NCBI GenBank assembly: GCA_900765185.1
Contig: CAAFQT010000111.1
Span: 1 to 17,020, forward strand
Direction of reading: 5' to 3'
From: an uncultured Collinsella sp.
GTDB taxonomy: Bacteria; Actinomycetota; Coriobacteriia; Coriobacteriales; Coriobacteriaceae
Length of the DNA stretch: 17,020 nt
The notes below the pieces were generated by a model. It was given only the letters and a program-made list of their open reading frames with translations. It was not told the origin of the DNA and ran no database searches. Every line of letters starts with the position of its first letter. Position 1 is the stretch's first letter. This document shows, in pieces, positions 5,634-12,438 of the stretch. A program made the position numbers and the translations under genes.

Positions 5634-8315
5634 CTAGTCCTCGAGCAAATCCTCGATAAAGCCGACGCGGTAGTTCTTGAAGATGACCTCGCCGCCGTCT
5701 TGCGTGGCGTCCAGGTCGACATCGCCCATGATGCCAAAGTCGTGATCGCCATCCTCATCGGCAAAGATCTGATGCACGTGCCACACGTGATCGGTCTTTT
5801 CGTCGCTCTCGTCGATGGTAAACATCGCCGAGCTGCGGGCGTCGCCGTTGGTGAGAATCTCCTCGTGCTGCTCGTGATAGGCATCGAGCGCCTTTTGCCA
5901 GCGCACCTCGCTCATGCCCCAGTCCTCGTCGAGCTCGCCCAAGTCGCGCAAGTGTCCACGGGCGGCAAGGGTCACGCGGCGGAAGAGTGCGTTGCGCACC
6001 AGCAGGGTGCAACCGCGGCGGTCCGCCACGACCTCGTCGATGCCCTGGGGTGGTGCGGCGTCGAGTGCGGCCGGGTTGCCGGCGTTCTCCCACTCGTCAA
6101 CCAGGCTCGAGTCGACCGAGCGCACCACAAAGCCCAGCCACGAAATGATGTCGCGCAAGCGCTCGTCGCGCTTTTCGATCGGTACGGTGCGATCGAGCGA
6201 GCGGTAGGCCTCAGCCAGGTAGCGCAGCAGAATGCCCTCGGAGCGGGCGATGCCGAGCTTTTGGATATAGCCCTTAAAGTCGCTCGCGCTCTCGAGCATG
6301 TCGCGCAGGACGCTCTTGGGCGAGAGCTGGTAGTCGTTGGCCCAAGGTACTTCCTGGCAATACTTATCAAAGGCTGCATCGAGCAAGTCTTCGAGCGGTT
6401 TTTCGTAGGTGACATCCTGGATGCGCTCCAGGCGCTCCTCATACTCGACGCCGTCTGCTTTCATCTCGGCCATGGCGCGATCACGTGCTGCGCGCTCCTG
6501 TGCGCGCAGCACCTGCTTGGGATCCTCGAGCGTTGCCTCGACCATTGAGATTAGATCCATGGTATAGGTCTCGCTCTCGGGATCGAGCAACTCCAGCGCG
6601 GCAAGCAAAAACGGCGAGAGCGGCTGGTCGAGCGCAAAGTCCTCGGGCAGGTCGACCGTCAGCGCGTAGTCGATGTCCGGCGCGGCGTCAGCCGGAGCGT
6701 CGGGTGCGGGCGGCACCTCGGTGCGCACGACGACGCCGGAGTCGATGAGCGTGGCGAAGATCTCGTCGGCACGCTCATCGAGCTTTGCCTTTTCCTCGGG
6801 TGTTTGCAGGCTTGTCTCGATGAGGTCGTGCACGCGGGTGCGAGCGTCGCCGCCCTGCTCGACCACGCTAATCACCATGGAGTGTGTGATGCGCAGGCGC
6901 GGCTTGAGCGTTTCGGGCTGCGTCTCGATCAGGCGCTCAAAGGTCTGCTTGTTCCAGGTGACAAAGCCCTCGGGGGCCTTTTTCTTTTTAATCTTACGGA
7001 GTTTTTTGGGGTCGTCGCCCGCCTTGGCCATGAGCTTGGCGTTCTCGATCTCGTGCTCCGGGGCCTCGGCGATGACCATACCCTCGGTGTCAAAGCCCGA
7101 GCGACCGGCGCGACCGGCGATCTGATGGAACTCACGGGCGCGCAGACGCCGCATCTTGTAGCCGTCAAACTTGGTGAGCGCGGTGAGCACCACGGTGTGG
7201 ATGGGTACGTTGATGCCGACGCCGAGCGTATCGGTGCCGCAGATGACGGGCAACAGGCCCTGCTGCGCCAGGCGCTCGACCAGCAGGCGATAGCGCGGCA
7301 ACATGCCAGCATGGTGCACGCCGACGCCGCATCCGAGCAAGCGCTTGAGAATCTTGCCAAAGGCCGTGGAGAAGCTCGTTCCCTTTGCCGCTTCTTTGAT
7401 GGCTTCGCGTTGCTCCTTGCTGGCGATGCCAAAATTGGCGAGCGACTGTGCCGTCGCAAGGGCGGCATCCTGGCTAAAGTGCACGATATAGAGCGGGGCC
7501 TCGCCGCGGCGCATGGCGAGCTCGACCGTGCCCTCGAGGGAGGTCGTCACATAGTCGTAGCTCAGCGGAACGGGACGCGGGGCGTCGACAACCAAGTCGC
7601 AAGCAGCGCCGGTGTGCTCCTCGAGCGAGGCGGCGATGGCAGTGACATCGCCGAGCGTGGCGCTCATGAGCATGAATTGCGTGTGAGGCAGGGTGAGCAG
7701 CGGCACCTGCCATGCCCAGCCGCGGTCGGGGTCGGCAAAGTAGTGGAACTCATCCATGGCTACGCAGCCCACATCGGCGTCCTCGCCCTCGCGTAGCGCA
7801 TCGTTGGCAAGGATTTCGGCCGTGCAGCAGATGACGGGTGCCTTGGTATTGATATGCGTATCGCCGGTGATCATGCCGACGTTATCGCGGCCGAGTACCT
7901 GTACCAGGTCGAAGAACTTTTCGCTGACCAGGGCCTTGATGGGGGCCGTGTAATAGCAGCGCTTGCCCTGCGCCATGCCCATAAAGAGCATGCCCAGCGC
8001 GACGAGCGATTTACCCGATCCGGTCGGTGTGCCTAAAATGACGTGATCGCCGGCAGCCAGGTTCATGAGGGCCTCTTCTTGGTGGTCCCACAGCTCAATG
8101 CCGCGATCGCTCGTCCATTCAAAGAAGCGTTCGAAGGCTTGATCGGGCGTGAGCCATGGCTCGGGCTCGCTGCCGTCCTCGGGCTCCCACCAGGTGGGGG
8201 AGAGCGCGCCGAGCGAGCCAAACTCGGCTTCGGTTCCCGTGCCGCCCGAGAATGAGCTGGCAGCGCCGGCGCCGGAGACGGTGCTGGCGGCGGTATCTGT
8301 CGTGGTCTGTGCCAT
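5634..8315 (-). CDS. DEAD/DEAH-box helicase, Ski2-like, with DUF3516-type C-terminus
   Basis: 893 residues. A low-complexity Ser/Thr/Gly start (1-40) precedes the two RecA-like domains: Q-like HQEEAL at 78-83, Walker A GTPTGSGKS at 95-103, motif Ia YYTAPIKALV, Walker B DEFH at 188-191, motif III SAT at 218-220, GVHHAGMLP at about 332-340, GTDTLGVGIN, and motif VI QIAGRAGRSG at 398-407. The remaining approximately 480 residues match the actinobacterial DUF3516 extension that follows Ski2/Mtr4-like helicase cores. All ATPase motifs are intact. Ski2-type enzymes unwind RNA during decay or processing; the actinobacterial branch is poorly studied, so RNA as substrate is inference. The start is at the ATG of residue 1, with a weak purine-rich ribosome site (AGAGAAAG). 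The terminator downstream is shared with DUF2130. Confidence 0.9.
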   Translation of the reverse strand: MAQTTTDTAASTVSGAGAASSFSGGTGTEAEFGSLGALSPTWWEPEDGSEPEPWLTPDQAFERFFEWTSDRGIELWDHQEEALMNLAAGDHVILGTPTGSGKSLVALGMLFMGMAQGKRCYYTAPIKALVSEKFFDLVQVLGRDNVGMITGDTHINTKAPVICCTAEILANDALREGEDADVGCVAMDEFHYFADPDRGWAWQVPLLTLPHTQFMLMSATLGDVTAIAASLEEHTGAACDLVVDAPRPVPLSYDYVTTSLEGTVELAMRRGEAPLYIVHFSQDAALATAQSLANFGIASKEQREAIKEAAKGTSFSTAFGKILKRLLGCGVGVHHAGMLPRYRLLVERLAQQGLLPVICGTDTLGVGINVPIHTVVLTALTKFDGYKMRRLRAREFHQIAGRAGRSGFDTEGMVIAEAPEHEIENAKLMAKAGDDPKKLRKIKKKKAPEGFVTWNKQTFERLIETQPETLKPRLRITHSMVISVVEQGGDARTRVHDLIETSLQTPEEKAKLDERADEIFATLIDSGVVVRTEVPPAPDAPADAAPDIDYALTVDLPEDFALDQPLSPFLLAALELLDPESETYTMDLISMVEATLEDPKQVLRAQERAARDRAMAEMKADGVEYEERLERIQDVTYEKPLEDLLDAAFDKYCQEVPWANDYQLSPKSVLRDMLESASDFKGYIQKLGIARSEGILLRYLAEAYRSLDRTVPIEKRDERLRDIISWLGFVVRSVDSSLVDEWENAGNPAALDAAPPQGIDEVVADRRGCTLLVRNALFRRVTLAARGHLRDLGELDEDWGMSEVRWQKALDAYHEQHEEILTNGDARSSAMFTIDESDEKTDHVWHVHQIFADEDGDHDFGIMGDVDLDATQDGGEVIFKNYRVGFIEDLLED

Positions 8316-8348
8316 ATGGTTGCTTTCTCTCGCGATTGTCCGCCAACT

Positions 8349-8354
8349 ATTATG
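8349..8354 (-). promoter_or_regulatory. Candidate -10 element of the DUF3516 helicase gene
   Basis: On the minus strand CATAAT matches the -10 consensus at five of six positions and would start transcription near 8342, about 27 nt before the ATG. The best -35 (CTGGCA, 8379-8374) is 19 nt away, a little long. Confidence 0.35.
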
Positions 8355-8436
8355 GCGTAGCGGCGGCGCGGGGTGCCAGCGCGCGAGAAAATGCAGGAAA
8401 TGGGCGTTCTACCCAGCCGTTTGGTGCAGTTGCCGG

Positions 8437-8559
8437 CTAAGTGAGTAGACTTTTTGCGATGTCGCGAGCACATGGCTTTTGCGCAAGGGCTCTACCTGCG
8501 GTTTTAGTTTTCGCTATGTGGGTTGTGCTTGGCTATTGCTAAAAAGTCTACTCACTTAG
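8437..8559. repeat. 123-bp inverted-repeat element with 19-bp perfect arms
   Basis: CTAAGTGAGTAGACTTTTT (8437-8455) is exactly repeated in inverted orientation at 8541-8559, enclosing 85 bp. Inside, CACATGGC (near 8470) pairs with GCTATGTG (near 8513) with one G-T, so a folded transcript would be one long branched hairpin. It lies in the roughly 310-bp gap between trmB and the helicase gene; the rest of that gap shows nothing else beyond the promoter element near 8350. It holds no ORF or transposase, and I see no clear target-site duplication. A MITE-like intergenic element or a structured regulatory RNA both fit. The arms are seen directly. Confidence 0.75.
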
Positions 8560-8624
8560 GTTTGAGGACCGTTCGCTGGCGCCTATTTGCGCTTGTCTGC
8601 CGATGCTGCGACCATCAGAAGCCC

Positions 8625-9464
8625 CTAGGACTCTTGCGGTAAGCGCTTCTTGCCTTTGCGGGCGCGGTTTTTAAAGTTCTCGACGGCCTCTTCCATGCCG
8701 AGGGGCACGTAGGTGAGCTCATCGAGATTGTCGGGCAGGTAGCAGGCTAGGCTTTGCTCCTGCGCGCGGCCCGCTGCGAGCTGTTCATCGCTGGGCTGCG
8801 CTCCAGGTGTGGCGCAAATGCCATAGACGGCGGCACCCATCTCGCGCGTGCGGCGCTCGTACTCGGTCTCGGGATGCTCGGGATGGTCGCGGCGGACGTC
8901 GTCGCTTACCCAAAGCGTATCGTAGCCGGCCGCGGCAAACTGTCCCAGGGCGTAATCGCGCAACGGCTTGCTATCGGTGCGCAGTGTGACGGTAGCGCCG
9001 GCTGAAAAGAGCGGGCGGTAGAGCATCAGATGGTCGACATGGACGAGTCGTTTTTTAGCGTACTTGGCCTTGGGCTGCGGCGTGGGAAAGTTAATGGTGA
9101 TGGCATCGAGCTCGCCTGCGGCAAACAGCTGTGGCAGCGATGCGGCGCCTCGGGGCAGGACGAGTGCGTTGGATAGCCCCTGTTCGCAGATTTTCTGCGC
9201 GGCATAGGCGATGCAGATGGGCTCCTGGTCCATACCGATAAAGAGGGTGTTTGGCTCGTGGGCCGCGCGCTCTACAAGGTACGTTCCCTTGCCGCAGCCA
9301 AGATCCAGGTGAAGGTGTTCGAATGGCTTGCTGCCAACTGGCGCACAGGCTTCACGCCAATCTCCGGCATAGGCCTCGGGGTTCGTCTCAATCGCATCGG
9401 CGTAGCGCTCCAGGCGCTCCTCGAGCACAAAGTTCTTAGGCGTGCGAACGTGGACGGCTCCCAT
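8625..9464 (-). CDS. trmB: tRNA (guanine-N7-)-methyltransferase TrmB
   Basis: 279 residues, somewhat longer than the usual 210-240. TrmB transfers a methyl group from SAM to N7 of guanine 46 in the tRNA variable loop. The SAM site HLDLGCGKGTYLVERA is at 52-67, followed by FIGMDQE, which binds the ribose. NFPTPQPKAKYAKKRLVH at 125-142 corresponds to the family's NFPDPWPKxRHxKRRL block, with T and Q in place of the usual D and W. GGTxxxxTD is represented by GATVTLRTD. The unusual C-terminal tail (ENFKNRARKGKKRLPQES) is basic and could contact RNA. AAGGAG on the minus strand just before the ATG supports the start. A possible dyad-containing promoter lies in the 118-bp gap to the next gene. The TrmB call is good but the altered central motif leaves some doubt. 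Confidence 0.78.
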   Translation of the reverse strand: MGAVHVRTPKNFVLEERLERYADAIETNPEAYAGDWREACAPVGSKPFEHLHLDLGCGKGTYLVERAAHEPNTLFIGMDQEPICIAYAAQKICEQGLSNALVLPRGAASLPQLFAAGELDAITINFPTPQPKAKYAKKRLVHVDHLMLYRPLFSAGATVTLRTDSKPLRDYALGQFAAAGYDTLWVSDDVRRDHPEHPETEYERRTREMGAAVYGICATPGAQPSDEQLAAGRAQEQSLACYLPDNLDELTYVPLGMEEAVENFKNRARKGKKRLPQES

Positions 9465-9481
9465 GAGGCTCCTTGGTCATA

Positions 9482-9513
9482 AATATGGAACGCATAGCTG
9501 CGCGTTCCGTCAA
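9482..9513 (-). promoter_or_regulatory. Possible MerR-type promoter with dyad in the spacer, upstream of trmB
   Basis: On the minus strand TTGACG (9513-9508) and CATATT (9487-9482) are separated by 20 nt. The spacer is spanned by a 7-bp dyad, GGAACGC (9487-9493) and GCGTTCC (9502-9508). A long spacer with a central dyad is the layout of MerR-family promoters. The same dyad could instead be a weak terminator hairpin for the gene upstream. No MerR-like gene is in the window. Confidence 0.3.
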
Positions 9514-9582
9514 TGGGTTGAAAAGGGGTGGGCATTATTTGCCCGAAAGATGCGGTACGGCTCGACGGCGAGTCGTCGGTGC

Positions 9583-10455
9583 CTACAGGCGCTTGAGGAT
9601 CACATAACGGTTGAGCTCGCCGCTGCGACCGTCGGCATGGAAGCGCTCAAGCTCGCGCACGGGGACCTCGCCGCTCTTGTAGAACGTACGGACGCCGCGC
9701 ACCAGGTCGGTGATCTGCTGATCGTCAAAGTGATGGCAGTAGCGGTAGGCGTGGCGGTCGTTTTGCCAGCCAATGAGGTGGTCGCCGGCTTCAAACTGCG
9801 CGGAATCGTAACCCTCAAACGGCGGGGTGAGCTCGGCGCGGGCTTCGGCTCGAACGGCCTTGCGCGCCATGCGCTCGTCGTTCATAAACTCCCAAAAGCT
9901 GATGGCGATGATGCCGCCCGGGCGCGTTTGCCGCACCAGGGCGTCGAGCACGCGTACGCGATACTCGCACGACGGCACGTGGTGCATAAAGCCAAAGCAG
10001 ACCGAGATATCGGCGAGCGGGGCGTCGAAAAGCACGTCGGGCGTCTCGGCGGGGTTGAGCTTCATAAGGGCGTCAAGCACGTCGAGTTCCTGGAAGTGCA
10101 GGTTGGGAATGCGCAGGGCGTGACCGTGCGCATCGATAGCCAAATCCTGACACGAGTCAACACCATAGAACTCAAACGGGCAGCTGGCATCTGCCGAGGG
10201 GTTTGCGCCATCGACGCCCTTGGCGGCAAGTGCGCCGCCGGCGGCAAAGTTCTCGAATCGCATATTGCCGCAGGCAAGATCGAAGACGCGGACGGGATGC
10301 TCGATCGTGGCGACGTCGAGCTGTTCGAGCGCGATGTCCATGGTGCGCACCCAGCCGGGCCACGGGGCTTGGCGCGTATCGGAAAAGGAGGCGGAGTGCT
10401 CGCGATAGAACGTGTTATTGAGCTGGATGAGCGATGAGGCGAAATCGCGGTTCAC
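9583..10455 (-). CDS. SAM-dependent methyltransferase with Trm9/ALKBH8-like signature
   Basis: 290 residues from the chosen GTG. Near the N-terminus the block FYREHSASFSDTRQAPWPGW (residues 16-35) resembles the FS.TR..PWP element that starts the methyltransferase domain of eukaryotic Trm9 and ALKBH8. The SAM motif VFDLACGN follows (57-64), then CFGFMHHVPS, RPGGIIAISFWEF, and near the end HLIGWQN and AYRYCHHF, again Trm9-like. Trm9 methylates the carboxymethyl group on wobble uridine 34 of tRNA, a group made by Elp3-containing Elongator; an Elp3 gene lies 2 kb away. I place the start at GTG 10455, with GGAGGGAG about 10 nt upstream. The in-frame ATG at 10503 overlaps the -10 of a promoter and has no ribosome site. 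The fold is certain; the substrate is inference. Confidence 0.75.
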   Translation of the reverse strand: MNRDFASSLIQLNNTFYREHSASFSDTRQAPWPGWVRTMDIALEQLDVATIEHPVRVFDLACGNMRFENFAAGGALAAKGVDGANPSADASCPFEFYGVDSCQDLAIDAHGHALRIPNLHFQELDVLDALMKLNPAETPDVLFDAPLADISVCFGFMHHVPSCEYRVRVLDALVRQTRPGGIIAISFWEFMNDERMARKAVRAEARAELTPPFEGYDSAQFEAGDHLIGWQNDRHAYRYCHHFDDQQITDLVRGVRTFYKSGEVPVRELERFHADGRSGELNRYVILKRL

Positions 10456-10501
10456 GGCGCGGAACTCCCTCCGTTGGCGGTGCGGAATAAACAGTACGAC
10501 C

Positions 10502-10531
10502 ATACTACCGTTAACGCAGCAACGGGGACAA
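10502..10531 (-). promoter_or_regulatory. Probable promoter of the Trm9-like methyltransferase gene
   Basis: On the minus strand TTGTCC (10531-10526), an 18-nt spacer and TAGTAT (10507-10502) form a good promoter. The spacer is framed exactly by an inverted repeat (CCGTT 10508-10512, AACGG 10521-10525), a possible operator. Transcription would start near 10495, downstream of the ATG at 10503, which argues for the GTG start at 10455. Confidence 0.45.
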
Positions 10532-10587
10532 CCAAGCTACGGGTCATTGCTTTGTTTGGACACATTTCCGCAGCTCATATGCACCCG

Positions 10588-10619
10588 CAACCGCCGGTTG
10601 TCAAAAATCTCACTAGAAT
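10588..10619 (+). promoter_or_regulatory. Candidate promoter/operator of the XRE regulator gene
   Basis: CAACCG-C-CGGTTG (10588-10600) is a perfect 13-bp palindrome that covers the -35 position of a -10 element TAGAAT (10614-10619). This is where an autoregulatory repressor would bind. The leader to the ATG at 10723 is about 97 nt. Confidence 0.4.
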
Positions 10620-10722
10620 AGGTGGCATGCTTTTGGCGGTGGCGGATAGATTTTTAACTGTGCAAGGCGCCTTAAGAACAAAAACGGTCCGGCGGCACGG
10701 CTGGCATCACATAGGAGGAACC

Positions 10723-11445
10723 ATGAATGTAGAAACTGCGCAGCGGCTCGCCGACCTTCGCCGCAGCAAGGGCTTTAGCCAAGAAGGGCTGGCGCGAAAG
10801 CTGGGGCTGTCGCGCCAGGCGGTCAGTAAATGGGAGCGTGCGGAGAGCTCGCCCGATACCGAGAACCTGATCTCGCTCGCCAAGCTCTATGGTGTGAGTC
10901 TGGACGAGCTGCTCAATCCGAGCGATGAGATTGAGGACGATATCGAGTTTGAGAACGAGGACCGCGCTCGTCAGCGCGAGGCCGAGGCGGCAGAGCGCGC
11001 CCGCACCCATGAGGCGGCGGCGCGCGCCACCGAGGCGGCAACGCAGGCAAGTGACGCGGCAGCCAAGGCGGCGCAGGCGGCAAGCTGGAGTGCGCAGGCC
11101 GCCAATGCCGCTACGGCACAGGCGACGAGTGGCGGCGCAGTTGGCCCGACTCCGGTGAAGGGCCCGTTCCAGTCGTTCCCGTATTGGGCCGTGTGCTGGC
11201 TGCTGTTCTTTTTACTGATGTTCCTGTTTGGTGCCTGCCCCTTTGCTGCGCTGATCTTCTTCACGATTCCCATCTATCACTGGGTGGCGCGTGCGCTCGA
11301 TGGCGATTGGGCGCGCGGGGATATTCAGGTTGGTTCGGCGTCGGTGGCGGTCAAGGCCCAGGGGAAGGATACTTCTGCGGAATCTGATGCTGACGTGGCT
11401 ACCGCGACTACCGCTGAGCCGATTGCCAAAGAGAGTGATGAATGA
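10723..11445 (+). CDS. XRE-family transcriptional regulator with membrane segment
   Basis: 240 residues. An N-terminal helix-turn-helix of the XRE/Cro type (RLADLRRSKGFSQEGLARKL, SRQAVSKWER, about residues 6-60) is the DNA-binding part. It is followed by an acidic linker, a long Ala-rich helical stretch (about 85-135), and a strongly hydrophobic segment (FPYWAVCWLLFFLLMFLFGA and on to WVARAL, about 152-190) that should cross the membrane twice or form a hairpin. A low-complexity tail ends it. Such one-component membrane-bound XRE regulators are common in Firmicutes and Actinobacteria beside DUF4097 genes. AGGAGGA at 10713-10719 fixes the ATG; the open frame upstream has no ribosome site. The stop overlaps the next ATG (ATGA), so the two proteins are translationally coupled. 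The signal sensed is unknown. Confidence 0.85.
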   Translation: MNVETAQRLADLRRSKGFSQEGLARKLGLSRQAVSKWERAESSPDTENLISLAKLYGVSLDELLNPSDEIEDDIEFENEDRARQREAEAAERARTHEAAARATEAATQASDAAAKAAQAASWSAQAANAATAQATSGGAVGPTPVKGPFQSFPYWAVCWLLFFLLMFLFGACPFAALIFFTIPIYHWVARALDGDWARGDIQVGSASVAVKAQGKDTSAESDADVATATTAEPIAKESDE

Positions 11446-12341
11446 TGAAGCTTTCGCATGAATCCAAGGTACGCTTGGGCGTTGGCATCGGAGCGTTTGT
11501 GCTCATCATCGGGCTTGTCTTTGGCATTTCGCGGACTTTGATTCATTTTGATGGCCCGTGGGATCTCGACGATGTTGTATCCGGCTTCTCTGGTATGGAC
11601 GATGCGGTTGACGAGGACGATCTTTTGGATGGCGGTAACTATTCCGCTCAGCCTCAGCAGCTTTCGAGCGAAACCTTTGATGCCGACGCGTTCACATCGC
11701 TTGACTTGGACGTGACGTCGGGCACGGTCGAGGTCAAACACGTCTCCAGCGGGCCAGTGCGCGTAATTGAAAGCGGTCGCGTGGCAACGGGGACCGTTGC
11801 CTTCGATGCGGCAACCCAGAACCTGGCCGAAATCAAGGGCTCTACGCTCAAGATTCGCCAGTTCGATTGCGATGACGAGCGCGCCATTGACCGCACGGTT
11901 ACCGTCGAACTGCCGCGCGAAGTTGCCGATAGCATGGTGGGCATTACAGCGAATGTAGGATCGGGTGACCTGACGGTCGCGGGCATTGCGTGTCATGACC
12001 TCAACCTGACTTTGGACTCTGGAGACGTTGAGTTTACGGGCACCGTGACCGATACCCTGAATGCCGAGGTCGGTTCGGGCGATGTGACGTTCGAGCTCTA
12101 CCAGGCCCCCGCGAAGTCGATGGACGTGAGTGTGGGCTCGGGCGATGTGGAGATGACGGTTCCGAACTCGACGGGCTTTAAGGCGAGCCTCACCTTGGGC
12201 AGCGGCGACTTTGAGAGCGATTTCCTTCCGCTTGGCTACGACGGCGAGACCATTTTGAATCTTGAATTCGATAACGGCGATAAGTCTGCTACGTATCGTT
12301 TTGAGGTCGGTTCGGGCGACATGTCGTTTGATCCGGAGTGA
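11442..12341 (+). CDS. DUF4097-family membrane-anchored beta-repeat protein
   Basis: 299 residues. A single N-terminal membrane helix (about 12-30) anchors the protein, followed by an acidic linker and then an outward-facing repetitive domain. The repeat unit is a beta-strand turn with the core GSGD, seen at 173-176, 192-195 (as DSGD), 211-214, 232-235, 253-256 and 290-293, spaced about 20 residues with one longer gap. This is the DUF4097 right-handed beta-helix-like pattern, often annotated as a putative adhesin or as a cell-envelope sensor partner of PadR/XRE regulators. The start overlaps the XRE stop by 4 nt, so the pair should be made together. A hairpin terminator follows. Its role is likely envelope sensing or control of the regulator, but this is inferred from pairing alone. 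Confidence 0.85.
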   Translation: MMKLSHESKVRLGVGIGAFVLIIGLVFGISRTLIHFDGPWDLDDVVSGFSGMDDAVDEDDLLDGGNYSAQPQQLSSETFDADAFTSLDLDVTSGTVEVKHVSSGPVRVIESGRVATGTVAFDAATQNLAEIKGSTLKIRQFDCDDERAIDRTVTVELPREVADSMVGITANVGSGDLTVAGIACHDLNLTLDSGDVEFTGTVTDTLNAEVGSGDVTFELYQAPAKSMDVSVGSGDVEMTVPNSTGFKASLTLGSGDFESDFLPLGYDGETILNLEFDNGDKSATYRFEVGSGDMSFDPE

Positions 12342-12387
12342 CATGCGGTTTTCGGAGATCGGTACATATAGGCATGCTCTTTGATGG

Positions 12388-12426
12388 AGGCGCCGGAGCC
12401 GTGACGGGCTTCGGCGCCTTTGCCTT
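12388..12426 (+). terminator. Intrinsic terminator after the XRE-DUF4097 unit
   Basis: AGGCGCCGGAGCC (12388-12400) pairs with GGCTTCGGCGCCT (12407-12419), 13 bp with one G-T, around GTGACG; a T-rich stretch (TTGCCTTT) follows. It ends right before the -10 of the next gene. Confidence 0.75.
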
Positions 12427-12432
12427 TACAAT
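12427..12432 (+). promoter_or_regulatory. -10 element placing elp3 transcription at its start codon
   Basis: TACAAT is a strong -10. Seven nt downstream is base 12439, the A of the ATG, which predicts a leaderless mRNA. A weak GGGGA lies before the ATG, so conventional initiation on a longer transcript is also possible. No good -35 is seen because the terminator stem occupies that region. Confidence 0.45.
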
Positions 12433-12438
12433 GGGGAC

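Noticed and set aside
6804..7796. 330-codon plus-strand frame inside the DUF3516 helicase gene
   Set aside because: Complement of the conserved helicase motifs; no ribosome site or family features.
9521..9544. 5-bp GGGCA/TGCCC hairpin followed on the minus strand by CCCTTTT, as terminator of the Trm9-like gene
   Set aside because: The stem is too short and the T-run too far away for a confident terminator.
9442..10437. 331-codon plus-strand frame opposite the Trm9-like gene
   Set aside because: Shadow frame without motifs; the minus strand carries the SAM-binding motif and a promoter.
10474..10722. N-terminal extension of the XRE gene to an ATG at 10474
   Set aside because: It would run through the divergent promoter region and has no ribosome site, whereas AGGAGGA directly precedes the ATG at 10723 and the helix-turn-helix starts there.
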